A stretch of 64,000 bases of DNA, from contig NZ_JBMGPW010000005.1 in the NCBI RefSeq assembly GCF_049060325.1, forward strand, positions 124,001 through 188,000, in the 5' to 3' direction. Shown piece after piece: positions 43,629-52,188 of the stretch. How positions within the stretch are numbered: position 1 is the first letter of the stretch; each line of letters opens with the position of its first letter. The notes under the pieces are model-generated. The model was not told the origin of the DNA. It did no database searches and worked only from the letters and a program-made list of their open reading frames with translations. The translations under genes were made by a program, and so were the position numbers. This stretch comes from Vescimonas sanitatis (GTDB taxonomy: Bacteria; Bacillota; Clostridia; Oscillospirales; Oscillospiraceae).

Positions 43629-44375
43629 GTTTGTTTCCTCCATAAAAATTTGTTTGTGTCGGACTCGGCTTTGTCACTCGGACCACCGTTTACAACGTAA
43701 ACATCATTATGTTGTAAAAATTTTTACGGTTTTTGTTGCCAGTTATTTCCATTTTTGAGATAGTGACATCGCGCCGTTAAAAATCGCCCGGAATTGGAAA
43801 TAATTTCCATTTCTTCCATAATTTACCAGTAATTTACGCAATTTATCTGAGCACCTGCAAAGCGTAATTCCTGTGTAACGCAGCATTTATGCAATTCAAA
43901 TCGAGATTTTCAAAAAACGCAACAACTTCGCTGGAAAAATTTTCCAGTCAAAATCGAAAAGTCATTATGTAAACTTCTTTGGCGCTGATAGCGGCCAAAT
44001 CCCGTTCATAATTCGGTTACAATTTAGCTGAATGAAGTGGATTTTGCGTAAAGTGGAGGGAGTTGTTTTTCCTCAAATTTTCGTAGGGAGGGTTTCGCGC
44101 CCCCGAGCGCGAGCTACTTTTGCCCCCGGCGGCAAAAGTAGCCAAAAACGCCGCTTAGACCTACGGTCTAAGAACCCCTTGGCGCGGGGCGAAACGTTCC
44201 TTGCGGGTAATTTTCCCACGCGACCACGGAGATTTTTCCGGTTTTTTCCTCGGTCAGAAGGACTGTGCCAGCACAGCTTCCCGCGTGGCGCTGTCGCGCG
44301 CCGCTGGCTGGTGCCACGGTAGGGGTTTGTGCTCTACCGGTTTTGGCGATTATCAAATCGCGCCTATTGCCTGCA
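43560..44375. repeat. Long inverted repeat, left copy (with 60630-61575)
   Basis: From the SP2 signal-peptide codons outward, about 800 bases read as a diverged reverse complement of the SP5 upstream region. Landmarks: GTCATTATGTAAAC, AAAGTGGAGGGAGTTGTTTT, GCTTAGACCTACGGTCTAAG, and GAAGGACTGTGCCAGCACAG. No gene seen. It contains TGGAAA/TTTCCA palindromes and an extragenic palindrome (44112-44175). Confidence 0.85.
43689..43718 (-). repeat. dif-like recombination site, SP2 copy
   Basis: In gene sense: arm TTTACAACATAA, spacer TGATGT, arm TTACGTTGTAAA. The arms are inverted with 11 of 12 matches. 60 bases before the SP2 start. Confidence 0.7.
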
Positions 44376-44694
44376 CTTTTCTGAACACACCGGCGTAGAG
44401 ACGTTGAACAGCGTAAAAAGTTGGCTAAAAAACGCGAATTATCCTTGAAAAACAGTTTGCGAAGTGGTATCGTACTATTTAGCCTTGCAGGGGGCTGCGG
44501 CATAGGGGTACGCCGCACGGCAGGGGGGATCAACAAGGGGACACGAAGCCGAGGGGGGCTCACTGCGCGGGAGAATGTACAGTGCACGAGCGCGCTTCGC
44601 AGGGGGCAAAGGCTCCCGGGAGACGGATATCCGTCCCCCGGGAGCTTTTTTCTGTGCAGCTTTTCGGTTCTCTTAAAAATTTCCTGCGGTTTTC
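44376..44694. other. Non-coding stretch before murA with terminator
   Basis: No gene seen. 44612-44652 is a stem GCTCCCGGG/CCCGGGAGC followed by a T-run; a similar stem occurs at 60408-60446. Confidence 0.6.
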
Positions 44695-44722
44695 TTGCTT
44701 TTATCGAAAAATATGGTATACT
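44695..44722 (+). promoter_or_regulatory. murA promoter
   Basis: TTGCTT (44695-44700), 16-base spacer, TATACT (44717-44722). Confidence 0.7.
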
Positions 44723-44845
44723 GATAGCACTTGTATTGCGCCGTATGGACCGAGCGCTGTCTGGACACACTATGTTTGGCGCTTTTGACGCCGGCACAGC
44801 GCCGCCGCATACAAGCACCGATGACTTGAAAAGAGGGAAACTGCC

Positions 44846-46144
44846 TTGAATAAATACATGATCCGCGGCGGACGAGAGCTTTTTGGTGAAGTGACCGTCA
44901 GCGGTGCGAAAAACGCCGCTGTAGCTATCATCCCTGCCGCCCTGCTGGTGGATGGCGTATGCCGTATCGAGAACATCCCCCAGATCAGCGATGTGACCCT
45001 GTTCTTCTCTATTCTGGAGGAGCTGGGCGCAAAGGTGCGCGTGCTGAACCAGCACGCCATTGAGATCGACTGCCACGCCATCCACTCCACCCGCCCGTCC
45101 TACGACCTGGCGCGGCGTATCCGCGCCAGTTACTACCTGCTGGGTGCGCTGCTGGGCCGCTTCGGCCAGGCCACCGTGGCCATGCCCGGCGGCTGCAACT
45201 TCGGTGTCCGGCCTATTGACCAGCATATCAAGGGCTTCACCACCATGGGCGCTGAGGTGTCCGTGGAGGGCGGCTTCATCCACACCGCCGCCAAAAACGG
45301 CCGTCTGGTGGGTGCGCCGGTATATCTGGACGTGGTGAGCGTGGGGGCCACCATGAATATTATGATGGCCGCGGCACTGGCCGAGGGTACCACCACGATC
45401 GAAAACGCCGCCAAGGAGCCGCACATCGTGGATCTGGCCAACTTCCTGAACTCCATGGGCGCCGACATCAAGGGCGCGGGCACGGATTCCATCAAGATCC
45501 GCGGCGTGAAGCGCCTGACCGGCGGCTCTTACGGCATTATTCCCGACCAGATCGAGGCGGGCACCTATATGGCCGCCGTGGCGGCCACCGGCGGCCAGTT
45601 GCTGCTGAAGAACGTCATCCCCAAGCACATGGAGTGCATCAGCGCCAAGCTGATGGAGATGGGCGTATCCGTCACAGAAGATGACGACTCCATGCTGGTG
45701 CGGCGCAGCGGTCCGCTGACAAAGACCAACGTCAAAACGCTGCCCTATCCCGGCTTCCCCACGGATATGCAGCCCCAGATCACCGCGGTGCTGGCACTGG
45801 CAGAGGGGACAAGCCTGGTGACCGAGGGCGTATACGGTGCCAACCGCTTCAAGTATGTGGATGAACTAAAGCGCCTGGGCGCACACATCCAGGTGGACGG
45901 CAAGGTGGCGGTTGTAGAGGGCGTGAAGCAGCTGGTGGGTGCCCCCATTCAGGCCTGCGATCTTCGCGCCGGCGCAGCACTGGTCATTGCCGGTCTTGCG
46001 GCGCAGGGCACCACCGAGCTGAGCCACATCAACTATATCGAGCGCGGCTACGAGGATCTGGTGGGCAAGCTCCGCGCGGTGGGCGCGGATATCTCCCTGG
46101 TGGACGTGCCCGATGAGGCTGACACCGAGACCCACGCAGGATAA
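44846..46144 (+). CDS. murA: UDP-N-acetylglucosamine 1-carboxyvinyltransferase
   Basis: 432 residues. First committed step of peptidoglycan synthesis (PEP transfer to UDP-GlcNAc). N-terminal SGAKNAAVAIIPAALL with the PEP-binding Lys, and the catalytic cysteine in MPGGCNFGVRPIDQHIKG (about 115, sensitive to fosfomycin in other species). A TTG start at 44846 gives the usual MNKY N-terminus and has GAGGG nine bases upstream; an internal ATG 12 bases later lacks a site. Confidence 0.96.
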   Translation: MNKYMIRGGRELFGEVTVSGAKNAAVAIIPAALLVDGVCRIENIPQISDVTLFFSILEELGAKVRVLNQHAIEIDCHAIHSTRPSYDLARRIRASYYLLGALLGRFGQATVAMPGGCNFGVRPIDQHIKGFTTMGAEVSVEGGFIHTAAKNGRLVGAPVYLDVVSVGATMNIMMAAALAEGTTTIENAAKEPHIVDLANFLNSMGADIKGAGTDSIKIRGVKRLTGGSYGIIPDQIEAGTYMAAVAATGGQLLLKNVIPKHMECISAKLMEMGVSVTEDDDSMLVRRSGPLTKTNVKTLPYPGFPTDMQPQITAVLALAEGTSLVTEGVYGANRFKYVDELKRLGAHIQVDGKVAVVEGVKQLVGAPIQACDLRAGAALVIAGLAAQGTTELSHINYIERGYEDLVGKLRAVGADISLVDVPDEADTETHAG

Positions 46145-46233
46145 CACGAAGCCATCCAGCGCCCGCTGCGAGAGGCCGCAGCCAACTGCGGCTTGCCGCG
46201 GCGGGCGTTTTCGTTCAGAGAGGACATAGACCG

Positions 46234-47025
46234 TTGTTGACCGTACATATCTTAGCCAGTGGGTCGGAGGGAAACTGCCTGCTGGTCAGCGCCGGCGGGA
46301 CCCACCTTCTGGTGGACGCCGGCATCTCCGCGCGGCGGATCTGCGGCGCCCTGCAGGCGCTTGCCCTGTCCCCAGCGGATATCTCCGGCGTTTTGCTGAC
46401 TCACGAGCACACGGACCACATTTGCGGCGTGGCGACGCTGACAAAGCAGCACCGCCTGCCGCTGTACGCCAGCCGTGGAACGGCGGAAGCCCTGTGCCGC
46501 AAGAGTTCCTGCGTGTCGGATGTACTGCGTGTCATTCCGAGGGCAGGCGCTTTCGACATCGGGAACGCCCGGATCACCGTGTTTCCCACCAGCCATGACG
46601 CCACGGAGAGCATCGATTTTCGTGTGGATCACGACGGGGCGAGCATCGGGATACTCACGGATACGGGCTTTGTCACACCGGAGGCTGAGCAGACGCTGGC
46701 AGGCGTTGACCTCATGGTGCTGGAGAGCAACCACGACGAGGAGTGGCTGCTCTCCGGGCCGTATCCCTATTACCTGAAGCAGCGTATTCTGGGCGCGCGG
46801 GGCCACCTGTCCAACGCCGCAGCCGGCGCGTTTGCCCGGCGGCTGGCAGAAGGTGGGACGCGGCAGTTCGTGCTGGCCCATCTGAGCCGGGAAAACAATA
46901 CCCCGGAGCGGGCACGGCAGACACTGGAACGGGCGTTGGCGGGACTGGACGCCGCCGTGACCGTGGCGCCGCGGTCGCAGCTCAGCGGGCCGTACACGGC
47001 GGAGGTGTGCGTATGCAGCGAGTGA
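46234..47025 (+). CDS. MBL-fold metallohydrolase, WalJ/YycJ-like
   Basis: 263 residues. A metallo-beta-lactamase fold with ILASGSEGNCLLVSAGG at the start, metal motif LLTHEHTDHICGV (HxHxDH), and SHDATESIDFRV. In Firmicutes this group (YycJ/WalJ) is tied to cell-wall/replication coordination. Start is one of two adjacent TTG codons (46234 or 46237) after GAGAGGA. Co-directional with murA and rlmH. Confidence 0.9.
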   Translation: MLTVHILASGSEGNCLLVSAGGTHLLVDAGISARRICGALQALALSPADISGVLLTHEHTDHICGVATLTKQHRLPLYASRGTAEALCRKSSCVSDVLRVIPRAGAFDIGNARITVFPTSHDATESIDFRVDHDGASIGILTDTGFVTPEAEQTLAGVDLMVLESNHDEEWLLSGPYPYYLKQRILGARGHLSNAAAGAFARRLAEGGTRQFVLAHLSRENNTPERARQTLERALAGLDAAVTVAPRSQLSGPYTAEVCVCSE

Positions 47026-47495
47026 CCATTCTGTGCGTAGGCAAGCTGAAGGAAAAATTCTACATCGACGCGGCGGCGGAGTACGTCAAACGGCTGCAGC
47101 GATCCTGCAAGCTGGACATCGTGGAGCTGCCGGAATACCGTCTGCCGGAGGGTCCCTCCCCGGCGGAGATACAGAAGGCCCTGCAGGCCGAAGGCGCGGC
47201 CATCCGGGAGCGTCTGCCCAAGGGCGGCGCGGTGGTGGCCCTGTGCATCGAGGGCAAGCCCTGCTCCAGCGAGGAGCTGAGCCGCCGGATGGCGGACTTC
47301 GGCGTGCAGGGAAAGACGCAGATCACCTTTCTCATCGGCGGCAGCGTGGGACTCAGCGAGGACGTGAAAAAGCTGGCCGACTGGCGGCTGTCCATGTCCC
47401 CCATGACCTTCCCGCACCACATGGCCCGGATCATGCTGCTGGAGCAGCTCTACCGGGCATACCAGATCGCCGCCGGGACAAAATATCACAAATAG
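47013..47495 (+). CDS. rlmH: 23S rRNA (pseudouridine1915-N3)-methyltransferase
   Basis: 160 residues, SPOUT methyltransferase. LCVGKLKEKFYIDAAAEYVK at the N-terminus, the SAM knot ITFLIGGSVGLSEDV, and the C-terminal MTFPHHMARIMLLEQLYRAY, ending AGTKYHK. All conserved. ATG 47013 follows GGAGG by seven bases and overlaps the previous gene by 13 bases. Confidence 0.96.
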   Translation: MQRVTILCVGKLKEKFYIDAAAEYVKRLQRSCKLDIVELPEYRLPEGPSPAEIQKALQAEGAAIRERLPKGGAVVALCIEGKPCSSEELSRRMADFGVQGKTQITFLIGGSVGLSEDVKKLADWRLSMSPMTFPHHMARIMLLEQLYRAYQIAAGTKYHK

Positions 47496-47505
47496 GAGGC
47501 AGACT

Positions 47506-47823
47506 ATGGACAACTGGAATTTCACCGGAAAGCCGGACGTCCCCGCGTGGCCCAAGGACCCGCAGGGGCAGGACGAGAAGGCCGTGCTGCTGATGCAGAC
47601 CTTCGATTCTCCCGCCGACACGGACATGATCATCTCCCTGCTGGCGGCTTACGGCATCCCCTGCTTCAAGTATTACGATCTGGATGGCGGCGCGGGGAAG
47701 GTCATCAACGGCTTTTCCGGCTACGGCGCCAGCCTGTATGTGCCCGAAGCGCAGCTGGAGGAGGCAAAGGACCTGCTGGCCTCCCGGCCGGTGGAGGACG
47801 AGGAAACGGAAGAACACGCCTGA
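47506..47823 (+). CDS. DUF2007-like small protein
   Basis: 105 residues. Contains the DUF2007-type ferredoxin-like fold pattern: VLLMQTFDSPADTDMIISLL, then GIPCFKYYDLDGGAG and GASLYVPEAQLEEAKDLL. Function unknown; it may be a small ligand or protein-binding module. GGAGG precedes the ATG. Lies in the rlmH-pgcA operon. Confidence 0.8.
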   Translation: MDNWNFTGKPDVPAWPKDPQGQDEKAVLLMQTFDSPADTDMIISLLAAYGIPCFKYYDLDGGAGKVINGFSGYGASLYVPEAQLEEAKDLLASRPVEDEETEEHA

Positions 47824-47838
47824 AAGGAGTTTTTGAAT

Positions 47839-49569
47839 ATGCTGGACTATAAGAGGGAATACGAGCGTTGGCTGGCCAGCGACGCGCTGAACGCCGACGA
47901 AAAGGCCGAACTGCAGGCCATCGCCGGGGACGAGAAGGAGATCGAGAGCCGGTTCTACGGCCCGCTGGAATTCGGTACCGCCGGACTGCGGGGCACCATG
48001 AAGGTGGGTCTGCACCAGATGAACGTACACGTCATTCGCTGGGCCACACAGGGCTTTGCCGACGTTATCGCCGCCGAGGGCGATGAGGCCAAACAAAAAG
48101 GCGTGGCCATCTGCATGGACTGCCGCGTGAACAGCATGGCCTTTGCCCGCGCCGCGGCGGAGGTCTGCGCCGCCAACGGCATCCGGGTACGTATTTTCGA
48201 GTCCCTGCGCCCCACGCCGGAGCTGAGCTTCGCCGTGCGGTACTACGGCTGCCAGGCGGGTATCAACGTGACCGCCAGCCACAACCCCAAGGAGTACAAC
48301 GGCTACAAGGTCTACTGGGCCGACGGCGCGCAGCTGCCGCCCCAGCACGCCGCCGCCATCGCCGCCCGTCTGGAGCAGATCGACATCTTCACCGGCGTGA
48401 AGCGCATGGCCTTTGACGACGCGGTGAAGGCCGGGCTCATCACCCTGCTGGGTGAGGAGACGGACAAGATGTTCATGTCCAACGTCATGGCCATGGTCAA
48501 CGACCGCACCTCCGTCGCCCAGGTAGCCGACAGCTTCAAGGTGGTATACACCCCCTTCCACGGCTGCGGCTGGAAGCTGGTGCCGGAGGCCCTGCGCGGC
48601 CTGGGTGTGAAGAACCTGTACTGCGTAGAGCAGCAGATGGTGCTGGACGGCACGTTCCCCACGGTGGCCTCCCCCAATCCGGAGAACCCGGAGGGCTTCT
48701 ATCTGGCCATCGAGCTGGCCGACAAGGTGGGTGCGGACTTCATTCTGGGCACCGACCCGGACAGCGATCGTGTGGGCATTATGGTCCGCGGCGCGGACGG
48801 CAAGTTCATCGCCGTCACCGGCAACCAGACCGGTGTGCTGCTGCTGGATTATCTGATCGGCGCCATGCGCCGGGCGGGCAAGATGCCGGAGCATCCCTAT
48901 TTCCTCAAGACCATCGTCACCACCGAGATGGCCCGCAAGGTGGCCGAGAGCAACGGCGTCACCTGCTGCGACACATTTACCGGTTTCAAGTTCATGGCCG
49001 AGAAGAAGAACGCGCTGGAGACCGCCGGTGAGGGCCACGTCATCATGTCCTATGAGGAGAGCTACGGCTATATGCTGGGCGACTACGTGCGGGATAAGGA
49101 CGCCGTCACCGCGTCCCTGCTGATCACGGAGATGGCCGCTTGGTACGCCGCCAAGGGCATGACGCTGTATGATGCCCTGCAGGCACTGTACAAGAAGTAC
49201 GGCTGGTATGGCGAGAAGACCCACAATCTGGTCATGCCCGGTCTGGACGGTCTGGAAAAGATGGCGGCGCTGATGAAGTCCCTGCGCACCGCGCCCCCGG
49301 CCAACATCGCCGGTGTGGATGTGGTGGTCCGCAAGGATTATCAGGACGGCAGCGCCGTGGACTGCGCCACTGGCAAGGTCAGCAAGATGGAGCTATCCGG
49401 CAGCAATGTTCTGCGCTTTGAGTTGGCCGACGGTACTACGATCCTGGTGCGCCCCTCCGGCACCGAGCCGAAGATCAAGGTGTATATCCTCACCAAGGGC
49501 GCCGACGCCGCCGATCGCGACGCCAATATCGAGAAGTATTCCGCCTGGGTCAAAACCCTGACAGAGTAA
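47839..49569 (+). CDS. Phosphohexomutase (alpha-phosphoglucomutase, PgcA-like)
   Basis: 576 residues. Interconverts glucose-1-P and glucose-6-P (or similar), linking maltodextrin breakdown and wall precursors. Active-site serine in TASHNPKEYNGYKVYW (about 142-157), metal loop GTDPDSDRVGIM, sugar-binding SYEESYGYM, and phosphate-binding RPSGTEPKIKVY are intact. ATG 47839 is 10 bases after AAGGAG; a TTG six bases earlier is possible. Confidence 0.95.
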   Translation: MLDYKREYERWLASDALNADEKAELQAIAGDEKEIESRFYGPLEFGTAGLRGTMKVGLHQMNVHVIRWATQGFADVIAAEGDEAKQKGVAICMDCRVNSMAFARAAAEVCAANGIRVRIFESLRPTPELSFAVRYYGCQAGINVTASHNPKEYNGYKVYWADGAQLPPQHAAAIAARLEQIDIFTGVKRMAFDDAVKAGLITLLGEETDKMFMSNVMAMVNDRTSVAQVADSFKVVYTPFHGCGWKLVPEALRGLGVKNLYCVEQQMVLDGTFPTVASPNPENPEGFYLAIELADKVGADFILGTDPDSDRVGIMVRGADGKFIAVTGNQTGVLLLDYLIGAMRRAGKMPEHPYFLKTIVTTEMARKVAESNGVTCCDTFTGFKFMAEKKNALETAGEGHVIMSYEESYGYMLGDYVRDKDAVTASLLITEMAAWYAAKGMTLYDALQALYKKYGWYGEKTHNLVMPGLDGLEKMAALMKSLRTAPPANIAGVDVVVRKDYQDGSAVDCATGKVSKMELSGSNVLRFELADGTTILVRPSGTEPKIKVYILTKGADAADRDANIEKYSAWVKTLTE

Positions 49570-49572
49570 TAG

Positions 49573-49602
49573 AAAAGACCGCCGTACGGCGGTCTTTTTT
49601 CC
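49573..49602 (+). terminator. Phosphohexomutase terminator
   Basis: Stem AAAAGACCGCCG with its complement, then T's. Confidence 0.9.
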
Positions 49603-49620
49603 CCCCGCGCCGTAGGCAAG

Positions 49621-49653
49621 AAAAAGAGACCGCCGAAGCGGTCTCTTTTTTTG
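49621..49653 (-). terminator. SP3 terminator
   Basis: AAAGAGACCGC/GCGGTCTCTTT stem after the minus-strand SP3 stop. Differs from the SP2/SP4 terminators. Confidence 0.85.
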
Positions 49654-49675
49654 TTAACCTCGAAGCGGGTTCTAA

Positions 49676-50506
49676 TTAGAACTCCTTTTTCTTGCCGATG
49701 ACGACGGCGGAGCCGGCGACGGAGGTCAGAGCCATACCGACGTACATAGCGATACCAGCATCAAAGGTCTTGGGGGAGGGCTTGGTGGTGGTGCCAGTGG
49801 AAGGAGTGGTGGCAGTGGTCCAATACCAGTTACCGGTCAGACCGGTAGTGTCAGCACCGGAAGGAATAGAAGCCTTGTTGGGAGCCTCAGCAGCAACGGC
49901 CTTGCACTTGGAGCAGGTGTAACCAGTAATCTTGCCATCCTTAACGGTGGGAACAGCAACGTGAGCAACCTTAGTGGCGGCGGTCAGAGTCGTCACAACA
50001 ACAACCTTACCGTCCACTACCAGGACGCCATCGCCAGTGGTGCTGTCAGCAACAGCCAGATAGGTGTTGCCAGCATACTCATAGGTGTAATAGGTCTTAG
50101 TAGCATCGTAGTTGGCGGGCTTCTCATACTTGCCGCAAGTGTCGGCGAAATCGCTGTAGACCTTACCGGCGACATAGTTGGCAGTGGGAATCTCAGCCAG
50201 GTACAGAACCACGTTCTTGGCATCGGCCTCTTTGTACAGGACATCGGTAGCCTCAGCCAGAGTATTCACAACGATATAAGTCTTGCCATTGATGGTATAA
50301 TGCGCATAGACACCAGCAGTGGTCTTGCCATCGGTGGTCTTAGGATCGGTGTTGCCGGTATAAGACAGGGTAACCGCCGTAGCAGGATCGGCCTTATCAG
50401 CATCGGTGCTCTTAAGGAAGCCGGACTCGATGTTCGCCGCGAACGCGGTGGTGCACAGTGCCAGAGCCATGACCATGGCCAGCACAGTTGCAATGATCTT
50501 CTTCAT
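49676..50506 (-). CDS. Secreted surface protein SP3 of the switch family (probably the expressed copy)
   Basis: 276 residues. Same signal peptide as SP4/SP5 (MKKIIATVLAMVMALALCTT), and a middle rich in Thr/Val/Asp with CSKC. The tail is PSPKTFDAGIAMYVG plus hydrophobic segment plus KKKEF. ATG 50506 has GGAGG nine bases upstream. It is the only family member with a clear sigma-A promoter (50638-50665) in front of the shared leader. The upstream sequence departs from SP2, SP4 and SP5 exactly at the edge of the dif-like site. Confidence 0.93.
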   Translation of the reverse strand: MKKIIATVLAMVMALALCTTAFAANIESGFLKSTDADKADPATAVTLSYTGNTDPKTTDGKTTAGVYAHYTINGKTYIVVNTLAEATDVLYKEADAKNVVLYLAEIPTANYVAGKVYSDFADTCGKYEKPANYDATKTYYTYEYAGNTYLAVADSTTGDGVLVVDGKVVVVTTLTAATKVAHVAVPTVKDGKITGYTCSKCKAVAAEAPNKASIPSGADTTGLTGNWYWTTATTPSTGTTTKPSPKTFDAGIAMYVGMALTSVAGSAVVIGKKKEF

Positions 50507-50566
50507 GTTTGTTTCCTCCATAAAAATTTGTTTGTGTCGGACTCGGCTTTGTCACTCGGACCACCG

Positions 50567-50596
50567 TTTACAACGTAAACATCATTATGTTGTAGA
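50567..50596 (-). repeat. dif-like recombination site, SP3 copy
   Basis: Same site as at SP2, SP4 and SP5 with one change in the outer arm (TCTACAAC instead of TTTACAAC in gene sense). Lies between the SP3 promoter and its start. Confidence 0.7.
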
Positions 50597-50637
50597 CCGC
50601 AGGCCCGAACAACTCGGCTTCGCCTTTCACGGTTGTA

Positions 50638-50665
50638 AGTATACCACATCCCGCAGATAAATCAA
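50638..50665 (-). promoter_or_regulatory. SP3 promoter
   Basis: Minus strand TTGATT (50665-50660), 16-base spacer, TATACT (50643-50638). The start near 50631 puts the dif-like site in the 5' untranslated leader. Confidence 0.65.
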
Positions 50666-51010
50666 GGCGTTTTGGCCGGGGATTTGCAAAAAAACTCGTA
50701 AAAAATTATTAAAAAAGATTTACATTTTCGAAAACGTTGCAATTCCTATGAAAAACAGCACATTTTCTGAACTTTTATGCCGGTTTCGGTTCCGCGTCCG
50801 GGGGCGCGTAAAACACAAAAAAACGCGCTTTGTATGCGATATTCGGTATTTTACCGGCGTGTATGTGCGTTGCAGCACAAATACTCTGGAAAAAAATGGG
50901 GAAACTTTGAGACGCGAAAGCGCGCAAGGCGGACATTTGTTCACAATTTGTGTGCGTTTTGCGGACGCGCGCATAGTTTTGCAGAATGTAAAGGGGTTGG
51001 GGTTGTTTTG
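50666..51010. other. Non-coding AT-rich stretch
   Basis: I see no convincing gene; short frames lack ribosome sites. Confidence 0.5.
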
Positions 51011-51050
51011 CGGCGCTTGACAAATCGCGGAGAGGGGTTATAATAGGAGA

Positions 51051-51159
51051 TGAAAAGGGGACGCCGCGACAGGCGGTCAGTCCCGGTGAGTTGAGATTTG
51101 CTTACAGGCTTTGTAGCCTACAGAAACCGTCACCCTGCCCGGTGGCGGTTTCTGCTTTT
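51051..51159 (+). ncRNA. Small RNA of module 1
   Basis: Predicted from the promoter (TTGACA 51017, TATAAT 51039) and the terminator 51121-51159 (CAGAAACCG/CGGTTTCTG stem, CTTTTC). Its last 30 bases are antisense to the 3' end of mini-ORF 1. Confidence 0.65.
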
Positions 51160-51222
51160 CAGCTTTTGGATCCGTATCGAGACTGAATAGCCTAAGATAT
51201 GGAACGTCAGCGTCCAAAACAT
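51130..51222 (-). CDS. Mini-ORF of module 1 (30 residues)
   Basis: MFWTLTFHILGYSVSIRIQK, then LKSRNRHRAG. Ribosome site GGGAGGTG about seven bases before ATG 51222; own promoter on minus with a leader of about 62 bases. A short hydrophobic, strand-like N-terminus and a basic tail. Same product as module 4. Could be a type I toxin-like peptide held by the converging small RNA; family not recognised. Confidence 0.6.
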   Translation of the reverse strand: MFWTLTFHILGYSVSIRIQKLKSRNRHRAG

Positions 51223-51373
51223 ACTGTCCCACCTCCCTTCGAGAGGAGGTGACTAACCGCCCGCCTATGTATGCAGCGTCCTTGTGACGGAGTATACACC
51301 GCGGGGCGGCGTTTGTCAAATTTCGGGGAACGGCGGCGCTTGACAAATCGCGGGGATAGGGTATAATAGGAGA

Positions 51374-51486
51374 TGAAAAGGGGACGCTGCGACAGGCGGT
51401 TGACCCCGTTCAGCAACTTAGAGCTTCGTTAAGGTCTTATCGACCTACAGAAACCGTCACTTGCCGGAGTGGCGGTTTCTGCTTTT
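51374..51486 (+). ncRNA. Small RNA of module 2
   Basis: Promoter TTGACA 51340-51345, TATAAT 51362-51367; terminator 51448-51486. Body differs from modules 1 and 4. Confidence 0.65.
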
Positions 51487-51549
51487 GAGTTTCTGAACTC
51501 GCACCGAGATCGAGTGACCAAGGATGTGGATCGTAAACACAAAAAACAT
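51457..51549 (-). CDS. Mini-ORF of module 2 (30 residues)
   Basis: MFFVFTIHILGHSISVRVQK, then LKSRNRHSGK. AAAGGGGGTGA precedes the ATG. Substitutions relative to module 3 (I/F, I/V, V/I) are conservative, which suggests selection on the peptide. Confidence 0.6.
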   Translation of the reverse strand: MFFVFTIHILGHSISVRVQKLKSRNRHSGK

Positions 51550-51696
51550 TTCGTCACCCCCTTTCGGGGCCGTGACTAACCGCCCGCCTATGTATGCAGC
51601 GTCCTTGTGACGGAGTATACACCGCGGGACGGCGTTTGTCAAATTTCGGGGAACGGCGGCGCTTGACAAATCGCGGGGATAGGGTATAATAGGAGA

Positions 51697-51806
51697 TGAA
51701 AAGGGGACGCTGCGACAGGCGGTTGACCCCGTTTGGTTGAGAGTTTATTTTGGGCTATGTCAGCCCGCAAAAACCGTCACCGTGCAGGGTGGCGGTTTTT
51801 GCTTTT
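51697..51806 (+). ncRNA. Small RNA of module 3
   Basis: Promoter TTGACA 51663-51668, TATAAT 51685-51690; terminator 51767-51806 with stem GCAAAAACCG/CGGTTTTTGC, where paired changes from the other modules keep the stem. Confidence 0.65.
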
Positions 51807-51869
51807 GAGTTTCTGTATCCGTATCGAGACCGAGTGGCCCAGAATATGGAACGTAAACACAAAGAACAT
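51777..51869 (-). CDS. Mini-ORF of module 3 (30 residues)
   Basis: MFFVFTFHILGHSVSIRIQK, then LKSKNRHPAR. Ribosome site GGGGGTGA before ATG 51869. Same layout as modules 1, 2 and 4. Confidence 0.6.
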   Translation of the reverse strand: MFFVFTFHILGHSVSIRIQKLKSKNRHPAR

Positions 51870-52016
51870 CGCGTCACCCCCTTTCGGGGTCGTGACTGAC
51901 CGCCCGCCTATGTATGCAGCGTCCTTGTGGCAGAGTATACACCGCGTGGCGGCGTTTGTCAAATTTCGGGGAACGGCGGCGCTTGACAAATCGCGGGGAT
52001 AGGATATAATAGGAGA

Positions 52017-52125
52017 TGAAAAGGGGACGCTGCGACAGGCGGTCAGTCCCGGTGAGTTGAGATTTGCTTACAGGCTTTGTAGCCTACAGAAACCGTCACC
52101 CTGCCCGGTGGCGGTTTCTGCTTTT
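52017..52125 (+). ncRNA. Small RNA of module 4
   Basis: Promoter TTGACA 51983-51988, TATAAT 52005-52010; terminator 52087-52125. Body matches module 1. Confidence 0.65.
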
Positions 52126-52188
52126 CAGCTTTTGGATCCGTATCGAGACCGAATAGCCTAAGATATGGAACGTCAGCGTCCAAAACAT
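52096..52188 (-). CDS. Mini-ORF of module 4 (30 residues)
   Basis: Same 30 residues as module 1; the reading frames differ by one synonymous base. Its minus promoter (TTGACA 52285-52280, TATAAT 52262-52257) has a sequence different from the others, marking the array edge. Confidence 0.6.
   Translation of the reverse strand: MFWTLTFHILGYSVSIRIQKLKSRNRHRAG

Noticed and set aside
51050..51094. Short plus-strand frames starting ATGAAAAGGGGA at the start of each module RNA
   Set aside because: The ATG coincides with the predicted transcription start, leaving no ribosome site, and the frames differ in length between modules without keeping a product.
51130..51346. Longer minus-strand frames (70-89 codons) around the mini-ORFs starting MSSAAVPRNLTN
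   Set aside because: They run through the minus-strand promoter and have no ribosome site. The 30-codon version has a proper ribosome site and lies within the predicted transcript.
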